From positions 88,912,753-88,976,752 of the forward strand of contig NC_035448.2 in NCBI RefSeq assembly GCF_002127325.2: a stretch of 64,000 nt of DNA, in the 5' to 3' direction. The stretch comes from Helianthus annuus (lineage: Eukaryota; Streptophyta; Magnoliopsida; Asterales; Asteraceae). The translations under genes and the position numbers were made by a program. Shown piece by piece: positions 44,297 through 54,959 of this stretch (positions within the stretch are counted from its first letter, which is position 1; every line of letters starts with the position of its first letter). The notes under the pieces are model-generated. The model worked only from the letters and a program-made list of their open reading frames with translations. It was not told where the DNA came from and made no database searches.

Positions 44297-44372
44297 ACAA
44301 TACAGTTTACCTAGCTTCCTCAGTGAGTGCATACCAAATTTCGGGACGAAATTTCCAATTAGTTGGGGATAA
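44234..44372 (+). promoter_or_regulatory. Two palindromes and PPT of element D
   Basis: The first palindrome, GAATTTCGGGATGAAATTC (44234-44252), sits in the last codons and has one G:U-type pair; the second, AAATTTCG-GGA-CGAAATTT (44336-44354), is 3' of the stop. PPT TTAGTTGGGGATAA precedes the LTR. Confidence 0.8.
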
Positions 44373-46525
44373 TGTGACAACTCGAATTCTAGACTTACTT
44401 TGTGAACCGTATGTGAACATGTTATGATTTTACGGGCTTTAATTTATATGAATGATACGTTATTGTGTGCATTATGTGTATGTATGTTATGTGTTGCACG
44501 AACCCAAACCACACACTAAAACCCGATCGCACAAGGCTAACCGGTCACACAAGCCCATTTGGGCCACACTTTGAAATCGGACCCCACTAGATAACCGAGT
44601 TGGGCTCGGCCCACTCCCCACTCGCAAACACTAAACCCTTTGGTAAGGGTTTGATTCTCATTATTGTTACAAAACATAACACACACACAACCCTAGAAGC
44701 TCTTGCTCTCTCTCTCTCGTTTTGCTTGGAACCCGACGGCAAGAACACCCCCGACTCGGATCACCCTTTTCTCCTTCTTTAATCCGGTTAGTGACTATGT
44801 TATTGGTTGTGTGTTATTATTTGTGTGTTGATGATGGCTTGTTACCCGAAGGATTCTTGTTATGTTGTTTATGATAATAGTTATTATGATTGTGAACCGG
44901 TTGCATGATCATCGAATTGAATTGGTTCGGATGTTGTTTGATAACCGGCTGTGATTAAAGAATTAGGATGCATGATAGGGTTACAAGATTTAAAACCAAC
45001 CGATTGCTATATGTTTTGATTATGATCCGATTGTTTATTCTTGATACTGTTATGCAGTTGTTTAAAGATGAACACGTTGAATATGATATAAAAATCTGCA
45101 AATTATTAGGTTTGATCTGAATTGTGAAACTGCTTAGTTGTTTGCATAAATTACGGAATGATTGTTGCTTATGATTATGGAAACCAGTTACACACACGGT
45201 TGCGACTCGGTATCACTCATTGCGAGTCGGTACCCCACTCGAGACCACAACAGCACAAGCCGAGACCATGGTTGCGAGTCCCGTTGCGACTCGTAACCAG
45301 ACCATGATTAGCCGAAATCACCAGTTGCGACTTGCAATCTCCTGATTGCGACTCGTAATCTCCTGCTGTGACTCGTAATCCCGGTTGCGACTCGAGATCG
45401 CTGGTTGCGACTCGAGACCTCCTTTGCACGCACACTGTTTTGGGCCTACACTGTCACGGGCCCAACCTTATGACTGTTATGTTATTGGACTTGTTTACAT
45501 AGTTGCTAATTGGACTGCTTATGTTAATTGGGCCGACTACTTGGACTCGTTACTTGATATGAACTACTGATACGTTTATGTGATTTGCCATGATCATACT
45601 TGATACCATACGTGATACAAACGTGCTACATACGAACCTAACTTGCATAGTAACCATGATAGGACGTGGTTGATTCCTTACTTGTATACTTGAGCATTAT
45701 ACTGTCTGCCGAGCAAACCCAGGTGAGTTCACACTCCTACTAAGGCATGGGATTCCCGGGTCGTGGGAATGGGTTAAAGGTTTCAATTGACTTAGAACGT
45801 ACAAATGCTTTTCCTAGACTATCACCTACCATGATCCTCGGATGTCAGGACGGTTCCGTAGGTTAGGATAACACCTACGTGGTCATATGCCAATTACTGC
45901 CTCGGATGTCAGGCACGCACGTAAAACCTACGTGTACGCATTTCTTACTTCTATCCTCGGTACAAAGGATACGTACGTGAAACCCACGTACACCCCCGCG
46001 TCTCCTATCCTCGGTTGTGAAGGATACGTGCGTAAAACCTACGTACACCCCATACGCGCTACTGTTCTCGGAAGAAGAACAGGGATGATACGAGTAGTTG
46101 ATACGAATAGTCTAGTGGTTACATAACATGGGAAGCCCCCACCTATACAACGTACTAACGGCCCAGTAGAGCCGCCCTTTACTTACTGTTACGCACTTAC
46201 TTACTGTGAACTCGCTCAACTAGTTTGTTGATCATTCTGTTACATGCCTTGCAGATCGTTAGGTACTTGGAGCTTGCACAAAGAGGAGCCGGTCGTTGTG
46301 GACAAGGATCGTATTGCTTTTCAGTATTTTTAACTTGGGTTTACAACAATGCTTCCGCTACTCAAACAAATGCTTGGTTTTGGAACATCGATCATGTCAT
46401 GATAAACTACTTTAATGACTTTTATTATTATTAAATACTATGTTTGATATGATTGATGGCTTGATCCTGGTCACGTCACGCTCCCAAGCGGTGGTACTCC
46501 GCGTGTGGATTTTGGGGGTGTGACA
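44373..46525 (+). repeat. 3' LTR of element D (2153 bp)
   Basis: Identical length to the 5' LTR. Differences noticed: C/T in the CGACTCG array near 45,332, A/G near 46,337 and G/A near 46,438. It is followed directly by C sequence with no TSD. Confidence 0.93.
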
Positions 46526-48939
46526 GTGGTAAGCTTTTGTGTTCACTAAAGATTTGTCGGGAGTGTTTGAAAATGACAATGAGATTTGATGAGCAGGAAA
46601 ACAATGATCTTGAAAGCTTTAATAATTGGTATATGAGAACTGTGGATACCAATTATAAGAATGTGAGTACGGACATTTGGGTTAAAAGTTTTGAACTTTT
46701 CATATGTCAAAAGGATGAAACATTGATTGAGATGGAAGCACGATTTAAAGCTCTAACGGACAATTTGTGGAGAAAGGGTATTAAAATGTCAACTGATGAA
46801 CATATATTGAAACTGACAACTGCATTACCTGCTAAATGGGATGAATTCATTGTTGAGCTAAACAAGCAAGATTTTTTTCAAGAGCTTTATCCACATCAGT
46901 TCTTTAATGAGGTTAATGCAGAAGTTCGTAAGGAAGGAAAGAAAAGAAGGGAATTCTTGAATGAGATAGGAAAGAATTTACAAGAATTGGAACTGGATGT
47001 GATTACAGAAATCGATAAAAGAGTTCGGATATGTCTTGTAACAAAGAGGATTCTGAAATATGATATTAAAAGGAAATGTTATATTGATGAAAGTATGAAT
47101 CCTTTTAATTTTGTTAAACTTTTTGGTGCAGGAACATACAAGATGGAAAAAGATCAAGATTCAAAGATTGAAAAATCTGTGAAGAATGACTCTTCATGTT
47201 CTGCATCAGTGTGCTCAAAATGTGACAACTTCAAGACTGAAAATGACAAATTCTTGAAGGATGCGGAAAGTTTGACATCAGAAGTCAAGAAGTTGAAAGA
47301 AGAAAAGCAAACTGATGAAAAGCAGATTCTTATTCTGAAAGAAAATTGTGAGAAACTGAAGGTTGAAAATGACAAACTGTTAAGTAATTTTAACAGTTTG
47401 ACATTGAAAAATCAGAAGTTTGAAGAAAAGATTAAAAATTGTGAAATTGAAAAATCAAAAATTGAGAAAGATTTTCAAAATCAAATGAAAATCCTTCAAG
47501 ATGGGAGAGATGTGTTTAGCAAAAACAACATTGAAAAACAGAAATTGATAAATTCCCATCTTCAGAAAATTATAAAATTGGAAAAAGAATGTGAATATGC
47601 TAGAAAGAAAATTGAAGAGTTGGAAAAAGAGCTTGAAAAGAAAAAGAAATCTTCAGAAGATGAGGATTTCTGGATTAAGCTAGAAAACAAGAATCTGAAA
47701 GCGAATGAATCAAAATTTCAGTAACAGATAAAAGTTTTGATGAATGAAAAATCTGTTCTTGAAAATTTGAAGAATGAGAATGAGAAAACAATCAAGTCTC
47801 ATTTTGGGAGAATATCTCGGCTTGAAAGTGAAGCTGAGAATTCGAGGAGCAAAATTGAGGAACTTGAAAAGAAATTGAAAGGTTTTGTGACTTCATCTGA
47901 GTGTTTGAATATCCCCTGTCCAAAACCTATCAATTCTGTTCCAATAAGTGACGATGTCACAAATTTTGACAATGTCAAAGTTGAAGATTGCGATGAGAAA
48001 TCTGATGATGTAAATGAAAAAATAGAAAAACAAAAATTGTTTTTGAAATTAAAAGAAAAATTTCAGAAAACTGTTCTACAATCGACTGAAAAAGGTGAAT
48101 GTTCTAAACAAAGACCTTTGAAGAAGAAAGTGGAACATAAACAAAAAGATAATAAAATTTCATCATATCGATCATCCAATCAAAATAAAAAATTACAAAA
48201 AGTAAAAAATGAAAACTCAAAAACTGTTGGTAATAAGTGGTGCAGGTTGGACCACAGTGCTTCAAAGCCAAATTCAGCAAATTTGAGAAAGGAATATCAC
48301 CAAGCCAAACAATGCTTTGATCTGAGCGTTTGGACTCAAAATGGTGATTGGTACGATAACAGAGTGTGTTACAGTTGCGGATATCACGGACACATTGATG
48401 TTAACTGCCAGTATTGGAGTTATGAGACCAGGAGGTGCTTTAACTGCAACATCAAAGGTCACATTGCCAGAGATTGCCCAAGGAAATCAAGTGAAAGATT
48501 GAGGGTTAATTCTCAGAAAGTGGCAAAGATTCCAGTCAAAGTCAAGCCCCAGGAACAGAAGGTTCTGAAACCTAAAGTTCAAGAACAGTCAATTCAAGAA
48601 AAGAAAGTTAAACTTTCACAGGGGCAGAAAGACAGACAGAGGAAGAAAAGAAAGAAAGCAAGAGAATATCTTGAGAAGATTTTGTCCTCGGGTTCATCCG
48701 TTGGAAAGAATAAGAGTTCTGATGAATCAGCTTCCTCGGCTGCAAAGTCAAGCAAGATGAATTCATCAGATACAAATCTGAGGACAAAAGAGGAAAAGAG
48801 GAAGAAGAAAATGGTCGGCGATGAATCTGACAGGTCAAAGTCAGACAAGCCACCTGCAGGAAATGATTCTGGTTCGTCAAAACCAGAGGAGCCATTGGTT
48901 GAGGTAAAAAAAGGAGAATTCTGGTTTAACAATGGATGA
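46526..48939 (+). pseudogene. gag: Element C Gag: coiled-coil protein with two CCHC knuckles, start missing
   Basis: One frame runs from D's edge to the stop at 48937, interrupted once by TAA at 47722-47724 (CAG-TAA-CAG, likely CAA to TAA). The N-terminal part has the Copia Gag pattern (ETLIEMEARFKALTDNLWRKG, LTTALPAKWDEF). Residues from about 47,200 to 47,900 are Lys/Glu-rich heptad-like coiled coil. Zinc knuckles CYSCGYHGHIDVNC (48,367) and CFNCNIKGHIARDC (48,436) follow, then a basic and Ser-rich tail. No conserved ATG is present: the first Met in frame is at 46573, inside the domain, so the N-terminus was lost at the D junction. Unlike autonomous Copia elements nothing of pol follows. Confidence 0.82.
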
Positions 48940-50930
48940 TGCAAATTTTCCACCATTGTTGAATAAGAATTTGAAATCACCCAAGGACCGTCAGGCTTGG
49001 GTGAATCTGTTTAAATAGAAAAACTTGACTTGCCGGAGTTCCCAGGTTGGTAAGCGTGGAACATGAATCGGCATATTTCTTGAGAAATTTCACTTTGGTG
49101 ATTTTTCGCCTCAAATGTGGTAAATCAGGGACATTAAGTTTTACTTGATTTTCTACAAATGTTGTTTGGGTCTTGAAACTGAAATTGTAAAATTTGTCAT
49201 GTGTCTGAAGAAAACAATATGATGAAGTAACCCCGAACCTACAAATGTTTGGTAAACAAACTAATTTTTCCGGAAAAACCATTTTGATTTAAATAAACTT
49301 AAGTGTTTTGAGATCATAATGGGAAAATAGTTTGTTGTGAGAGGGAGTTCTGATTGTTTACGCCATGTGGATGGAGAATTGATGCGATTCTCATCAAGTT
49401 GTCAAATTTGTACAGTTTGTTTCAAATTTTCCTAGAAAATCAAAATTGAAACATATTTTGATTTTAGGGGTAGAAAAATTTAAAAAAAAAATCAGAAAAT
49501 TTGAAAATGTCAAAAACATCGAAAAATTAAAAATGAGTTTTTGGTGCGAATAAGAGGAAATGATAGTACATCAGCTAGACTGGCACAATACGCTAAAGAT
49601 TTGTAATGTATGAATGCAATTAAGCAGTCTCGCTAAAGATGTGTCGATAGGTTTTCACAGAATTAGTAGATCAGTTTGGGATATAAACATAAATTTCACT
49701 TACGTCTATGTGGGGAACACCTCCAGGATATATAGGTAGCCCCTGAAATTCTGTTTGAAGGGTCCCGTATGCTGAGATACTAGGTCTTTATGCTCAGTGA
49801 TATCTGGGGTATTATCCCGGGACTTCTGCTGTATGGAAGTACTGACCTAGTCCCCGGATAATACTTTCTGCAAAAAGCTTTGAAACATAAGCTCGCCCTC
49901 AGCAATCTGATTAAACAATAAAATTGATAATCTTTGCTGTTGTAACAAAAGATCCTCTAAAGGGGACCCACTTTAAAGTCGAAGCCGTCATCTCTCTGCG
50001 TATACGGAAGTATCGACCTGAGCTCTCACGACCCTCGCACCTACCCCTTAACAGATATCAGCTGTGGTATACTCACCTGTAAGACTGAATACTGGGGTCT
50101 GGATACGGGAGTATATACTGAGGTGGGACACATGTAGATGTTTAAGTTTTAAAACACTAATTCAGTATCCCGAACAGGTTGAACATTTTGTGAGAATTTA
50201 AGTGGATCAAAATATCGACAATCAACGCGAACTGTTTAAAAGCTTAAAATGAAATAACAGCTTAACGGTGCTTGTGTCTAGTCAGCGGCTGATATGATCT
50301 TCTTGCACGAACTCACAAAAATATGTTTGTACATATTTCATTTCTGCATTTAATTTCTGTTATTGCATTTATGTTTCTTATTTTGAAAAATCCAAAAAGA
50401 TTTTCGACAACTGATGTTGAAAAGCTGACATTCAAAATCTCAAAGGCTAAACTTAATGAACAGACAGGTTGGTTAAGTGGTTTGAAATGTTTAAAATGAT
50501 TCATTAGGTTGAATCAGTAATTGGAATGTGTCAAATGTTGAAAAAGTTTTAATTGTGAATAGCCTCAAATGATTAGTTGACTCATTAAGTTGAATCACAA
50601 TTATTTTGGTTTGTTATAGAGTGGTTGAGTTTTGCAGGTTTCTGATCCTGTTGCTACGGAAATCCAGGAGGTACAGCAGAACCTGAGGAGAGCTTAAAAT
50701 GATAAAGCCAGGATTTGATTTCAATGGTGATAACAAATGCCAGACGGCGATCCCAGCTTGATAATAGGGGGAGTCTGATGAAAGTTAGAGCCAGTGAAAG
50801 ATCCAAGCATATAATTCAAGGAGGAAGTTACTAAAGAAGAAAATGATTCCAGGCAGAGTTCCTGAAGAAGACTGAACAAGATTGAAGAGCTGTCAATGTT
50901 TGAAGACTCTCACTGAAGATTACGTCAACA
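48940..50930 (+). other. Non-coding 3' region of C where pol should be
   Basis: About 2 kb with no protease, integrase, RT or RNase H similarity in any frame. A short segment after gag (PKDRQAWVNLF in another frame, about 48,980) resembles the Gag/Pro border of SIRE-like elements. The block 49,735-49,870 has inverted repeats: GGTATTATCCCGGG (about 49,810) against CCCCGGATAATAC (about 49,855), and ACTAGGTC against GACCTAGT. AT-rich elsewhere. Confidence 0.7.
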
Positions 50931-51412
50931 TTCAAGGGGGAGTCTGTTGGTGCAGTTGTCTGTCGACTACATCTTAGTTCGAGTCTTAGGCTAGGGCTGA
51001 TTATATAGTGATCGGAAAACGAGAAATCTTGTATTATATAGGTCCGCTTATAGGTCATATCATAGAGGTTCGCTTATGTGTCACTCATGATAGGTCCGCT
51101 TATATGGACAAATCATGAAGATCCGCTTTTGTGTCAACGATGTAGATCCGCTTATATGGACTGTCCATATAAGCGAACCATCATGCCTATATATAGGTGT
51201 CTCATAAGCGGATCTGAAGTGTGTTTTTTGAAGGTGTAACGGCGAAGCCCTGCCGATTTGTCTCCGGATCTTGTATATCTGTCAGATTATCAATAAAAGA
51301 GACGTTAAATAGTGAAATAAAGCTTTACGAAGACCGAATCAATGAATTCCGCCTCTGATTCTGTCTAAGCGCTCTTCTGATCGACTCGTCAGGTCGCGAA
51401 AACGTTCCTACA
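50931..51412 (+). repeat. PPT and 3' LTR of element C
   Basis: The purine tract TTCAAGGGGGAGTC precedes the LTR at 50945. The 468-bp LTR repeats the 5' copy with three differences (GTAGATCC vs GTAGTTCC, CCATATAAG vs CCATCTAAG, AAAGCTTT vs AAAACTTT). Ends CCTACA, followed by TSD CGCCA. Confidence 0.92.
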
Positions 51413-51417
51413 CGCCA

Positions 51418-51693
51418 GCATTTCTTTGCTGACTTTGTTTTTACATATGTTTCAGGTGAAGTTGCTTAGTCTTGATTGCGAATAGGAAGCATGCTCACTT
51501 AGGACCGGACGAGGCCTTAGTGATTTAATAATGATATTAGTCTATGTTTGATTTGCTTGTTTAACTTTAAAACAATGTTTAATATTTAATGAAATGAAAC
51601 TCTTCGTATCCATGGTTTGAAACAATAATTCTGTTACAACACTCCCCGGCGTTTCCACCACGATTTGTCGTTTTACGTGGTCGGGGTGTGACA
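51418..51693 (+). repeat. 3' LTR of element A, right end
   Basis: Continues from 25660. Holds the 3' splice site of the LTR intron (TTTCAG|GTGAAG) and the terminal GC hairpin, ends TGTGACA and is followed by A's second TSD TACCA. Confidence 0.92.
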
Positions 51694-51698
51694 TACCA

Positions 51699-52241
51699 AG
51701 CCGGTACGAAATGTGCCAAATACTCTTTATTCTTGTGTCGCATACTCAACTCTTACCTGTGTGCTGTACTTTCTTTCGTCCTTAGGACAATAAGCAAATC
51801 AGAATCAAAACAATCTGCCTGCTTGTACGTTTAAGATGTTCATGGATTGTAAGCCACAGACATTCAAGGGGACTGAGGGATCTGTGGGGCTACTTTGTTG
51901 GTTTGAGAAAGCTGAATCAGTATTTGCTATGTGTAACTATCTCGTGGGGGACCGGGTGAAGTATGCTACAGGCACTTTGGAGGATGGTGCCTTAACTTGG
52001 TGGAATGCCCAGGTGCAAATGTTGGGCATCGAGATGGCAAACGCAACTACTTGGGATGATTTCAAGGAGTTGATGCAGGAGGAGTACTGTCCCCGTGACG
52101 AGATACAGAAACTTGAGAACGCATCCTACAATCTGAAGATGGAAGGGTCCAAAATTGAAGCATACACGAAGAGGTCACATGAGCTAGCAAACATGTGCCC
52201 TAACCTGTCTCGACCCCCACCTCGAAGAAATGAGCTATACA
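51699..52241 (+). pseudogene. Gag fragment I, end of exon 1, intron and exon 2
   Basis: After A's TSD the first five bases finish exon 1 (QAG). The putative intron is 51704-51785. Exon 2 has a TAA at 51791, then the capsid region: [57 protein letters not shown] and YTKRSHELANMCPNLSRPP. The frame is cut by Copia LTR K at 52242. It is a more diverged family than D-G, so its shared intron position is informative. The rest of I is not in the window. Confidence 0.82.
51704..51785 (+). other. Putative 82-nt intron in gag fragment I
   Basis: GTACGAAATG...CTTTCTTTCGTCCTTAG, phase 1 after QAG, with CTCAAC and CTTACC branch candidates and a clear pyrimidine tract. Its position is identical to the 90-nt intervals in D (29185) and G (55355), with unrelated intron sequence. 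Confidence 0.65.
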
Positions 52242-52695
52242 TGTTAGGAAACTTTATTTGTAAGCATTGAAGAAAATCTCAATCAACTAGATCGCTGAAG
52301 AAGATAACAGTCCTGAAGATCACAACAAGAAGAAGAAGATCAGATAGGACAACTGAAATGCAAAGCATCTACTTCAAAGAATCACAAGTTGATCAAGAGT
52401 TGTTTTGGATTATCAGAGAAGGTCATTTCTGATGGATCTGATGATATTTCTAATGAAATATCATTAGTTTCTGACAATTCTGATCATCAGACTTTCTGAT
52501 GATTTGTTCACCAGAATTTCTGATGAAGTGGTTTATCAGAAATTCTGATGAAAACCCCACTTGTCTAAAATCACAACTCTATCCTGCCACCAATGACCGA
52601 AGCATGACATTATTGGCTATCATGATTACAAATGCAACTTGAACGATGCATTCAATGAATATGTCAAATTGCTACTTTACGCATGACTTATTGCA
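52242..52695 (+). repeat. Copia LTR fragment K
   Basis: It begins TGTTAGGAAACTTT in the middle of gag I, a typical Copia LTR start, and is AT-rich with many TTCTGATGA / TCATCAGAA words. A perfect 10-bp stem with a 4-nt loop (ATGATATTTC-TAAT-GAAATATCAT) lies at 52441-52464. It is interrupted by H at 52696; the rest lies beyond the window. Orientation is inferred from the TGTT start only. Confidence 0.6.
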
Positions 52696-53022
52696 TGTCA
52701 CACCCCCAAAAATCCACCTGCGGAGTATCACCGCTTGGGAGCGTGTGTGACAACTCGAAATTCCAAGATTTGATTTCATAGGTATTACACGAACATGTAT
52801 TGACTAATTGCTTAATTGCACATTTGATTGACATATTGTGAAACTTGTATTATGTGTTAACTAGTTAGTATGATACATGGCCCAACTTTCGAAGGATGTC
52901 CCTCGAAACATGATGCATGAATCGAAGGATGTCGAAACACATCCTTCGATCCGAAAGATCATCCTTCGGAATGATGAATCACGAAACATATCCTTCGATA
53001 TGTTTCGGCCCAGCTATTCTAA

Positions 53023-53100
53023 TGGGCTTGGCCCATTTCTGTGATATGTTTAAATACGTGAATGCATGTTAGACAACAGTTAGTTTCCGGAAAACCCTAG
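53023..53100 (+). promoter_or_regulatory. Promoter block of G: site II pair, TATA-like box, telobox
   Basis: TGGGCTTGGCCCA (53023-53035), TTTAAATAC (53049), AAAACCCTAG (53091). Same order and spacing as F on its own strand, although the surrounding U3 sequences differ. The 3' LTR copy is 7309 bp downstream. Confidence 0.6.
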
Positions 53101-53650
53101 TTCCATTGTGTGTGTTACGGCATATAGCAGGCATATAGCAGACCTACTCTCTGTTCGAAGGAATTCATTCCGTAATCCAGATTTCCGGTTAGTGTGTGGT
53201 GTTGTTTACGATGCTTTGATTTCACGATGCTTTGATTCCATGATTTATCTATTGTCTTGCAATCTATCATTGTATGTTAATCGGATATGCATGATTATCG
53301 GATCCGTTTTGATGATGTTCAATGATAATATTTTATGAATCGGTTATGATAAACCGGATATGTATGTTAGATAGTTGAACCAAATGATGATTATGTTTAC
53401 ATGACACATAGATGACGATTCGGATTGGTTGATGATTGATTTTGTTACCGTTAAATGATTTCTAGGAATGATAGTAACTGTCGTAGATGATCTTGTGCCT
53501 TCTGTGTAATGTAACTGTTGTGATGATGATTGTTAATGATGATGACGGCTGTAGATGATTAGGGTTTCTGTTTCTGTGATATTCGTAACTGATGGTGATA
53601 TACGTAACTGTTGATTGATCGAAAGATGCTTGTAGTCGAAACATAGTTGT

Positions 53651-53776
53651 GACCGAAAGATATCTGTTGACCGAAAGATATCTGTTGACCGAAAGATATC
53701 TGTTGACCGAAAGATATCTGTTGACCGAAAGATATCTGTTGACCGAAAGATACCTGTTGACCGAAAGATATGTGTG
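53651..53776 (+). repeat. 18-bp tandem array in G's LTR, 7 units
   Basis: Seven copies of GACCGAAAGATATCTGTT (the last two vary), flanked by looser CGAAAGAT / CGAAGGAT words out to about 53,900. It lies downstream of the promoter, so it would be transcribed. The copy at 60960-61085 is identical. F's LTR has the same GACCGAAAG core in a looser array. Confidence 0.93.
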
Positions 53777-54139
53777 TGATCGAAAGATGACATAGGATTC
53801 GGAACATAACATTGGCCCGAAGGATAATTGTGGTAATTGTTTCCGAAAGATAATTGTGATTACTGTTGTCGAAAGATAGTGACTGGATTCGAAGGATGTT
53901 AGGGATTATGAACATACTTTGACTGATTGAACATATGTTGAATTAATTGTCATGCCATGCTTGGTGGTGAACATATTCGTGTAATACTACGTGTTGTGCC
54001 GATATGCAAACTGACTGCTATGTGAACAATTAACTGCATGCGTACAATTTTGAACATGAACTGATTTGTTATACGTGCATACACTAGGACGTGATTAATT
54101 ACTTGTGAGTGCATAACTTAGCATACCGAGCAAACCAAG

Positions 54140-54663
54140 GTGAGTTCACACTCCTACTAAGGCATGGGATTCCCGGGTTGTGGGAATGGGTTAAAGGTTG
54201 TTATTGAAAGGAACGTACATATGCTTTACTAGACTGTCACCTATCATGTCCTCGGATGACAGGACGGTTACGTAGGTTGGGGTAACACCTACGGGTTCAC
54301 ATGCCATTCTATCCTCGGTTACGAAGGATACGCACGTAAAACCTACGTGTACGCATTACTTACTCCTATCCTCGGTTACGAAGGATACGCACGTAAAACC
54401 TACGTGTACGCATTACTTACTCCTATCCTCAGGTTACGAAGGATACGTGCGTAAAACCTACGCACACTTTATACACACTTCTGTTCTCGGACGAAGAACA
54501 GGGATAATAATACGAACAGTCTAGTGGTCACTTAACATGGGAAGCCCCCACCAGCATAACTTACTATCGGCCCTGTAGAGCCACCTGTTACTTACTGTTA
54601 CACATTTACTTACTGTGAACTCGCTCAACTAGTTTGTTGACCATTCTGTTACATGCCTTGCAG
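54140..54663 (+). other. Putative leader intron in G's LTR (524 nt)
   Basis: Donor CCAAG|GTGAGTTCACAC, branch CTCAAC about 35 nt before the acceptor, acceptor TTACATGCCTTGCAG|ATCG. Hairpins with CGG-type loops: TGTCCT/AGGAC, TATCCT/AGGATA (three) and CTGTTCT/AGAACAG. Same sites in the 3' LTR at 61449 and 61972. Confidence 0.6.
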
Positions 54664-54959
54664 ATCGTTAGGTACTTGGAGCTTGCACTGGAGAAGCGGG
54701 TCGTTGTGGACAAGGATTCGTGGTTTCTATGCTGAACTATTATAACATTTGAACTATTTACTAGTGTTGGATTATTACTATGCTTCCGCTACACTTTAAA
54801 ACAATAACATGTTTTGAACACCTTTTGTATTGAACGGATGGTTTTCTTTTATTTTACCTGATACTATATGCATGTTCAATATGATTGGTGGCTTGATCCT
54901 GGTCAGTCACGCTCCCAAGCGGTGATACTCCGCAGGTGGATTTTGGGGGTGTGACAGAT

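Larger units (their letters stand above)
26620..46525 (+). mobile_element. Element D: Ty3/gypsy chromovirus, coding-intact before E inserted; no TSD
   Basis: Both LTRs are 2153 bp (26620-28772, 44373-46525) with about three differences seen. PBS, PPT and full gag-pol are present; gag is split by E. Without E and the 90-nt intron the coding sequence is 4620 nt, with no stop or frameshift. The flanking pentamers differ (TTGAA at 26615, GTGGT at 46526), and C's gag lacks its start beside the right flank, suggesting a deletion next to the insertion or recombination between elements. Confidence 0.9.
25661..51412 (+). mobile_element. Element C: Copia-type LTR element with gag but no pol
   Basis: LTRs are 468 bp each (25661-26128, 50945-51412), TGTTGG...CCTACA, with three differences noticed. 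TSD CGCCA at 25656-25660 and 51413-51417. PBS TGGTATCAGAGC at 26131. After removing D, the interior (491 + 4419 bp) holds a long coiled-coil Gag with two CCHC knuckles and about 2 kb of non-coding sequence; there is no protease, integrase, RT or RNase H. Assignment to Copia rests on LTR ends and the Gag type (SIRE-like); RT cannot confirm it. C must be mobilised in trans. Confidence 0.85.
3146..51693 (+). mobile_element. Element A: full-length Ty3/gypsy chromovirus, host of B and C
   Basis: LTRs begin TGTGACAACTGTG and end GGGGTGTGACA. The TSD TACCA is at 3141-3145 and 51694-51698. After removal of nested insertions the order is 5' LTR, PBS, gag (MPPRRDAQSF type), protease, RT, RNase H, integrase, chromodomain, PPT, 3' LTR: the Ty3 chromovirus order, probably Tekay/Del clade by its long LTRs. 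B split gag at 6948 and C split the 3' LTR at 25661. Coding is broken by a small deletion near 18,810, a frameshift near 19,717, a nonsense codon at 20992 and loss of the protease catalytic Asp. The LTR pair is visibly more diverged than those of C to G, in line with A being the host. Confidence 0.93.
52746..54956 (+). repeat. 5' LTR of element G (2211 bp)
   Basis: TGTGACAACTCGAAATTCC...GGGGGTGTGACA. Several CGAAGGAT / ATCCTTCG words in U3 (52,877-53,005), promoter block 53023-53100, CCGGTTAGTG word near 53,174, 18-bp array 53651-53776, putative intron 54140-54663, terminal CGCTCCCAAGCG stem. The 76-118 codon frames lie in both LTRs because the LTRs are repeats; they encode only the 18-bp repeat in various frames. 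Confidence 0.95.

Noticed and set aside
48274..48980. Minus-strand frames opposite C's gag tail
   Set aside because: Shadows of the Lys/Ser-rich plus-strand Gag; no conserved motif.
53533..53915. Overlapping 86-118 codon minus-strand frames with repeated peptides in G's LTR (also at 60,842-61,224)
   Set aside because: They are translations of the 18-bp tandem array in three frames; 18 is a multiple of 3, so open frames arise automatically.
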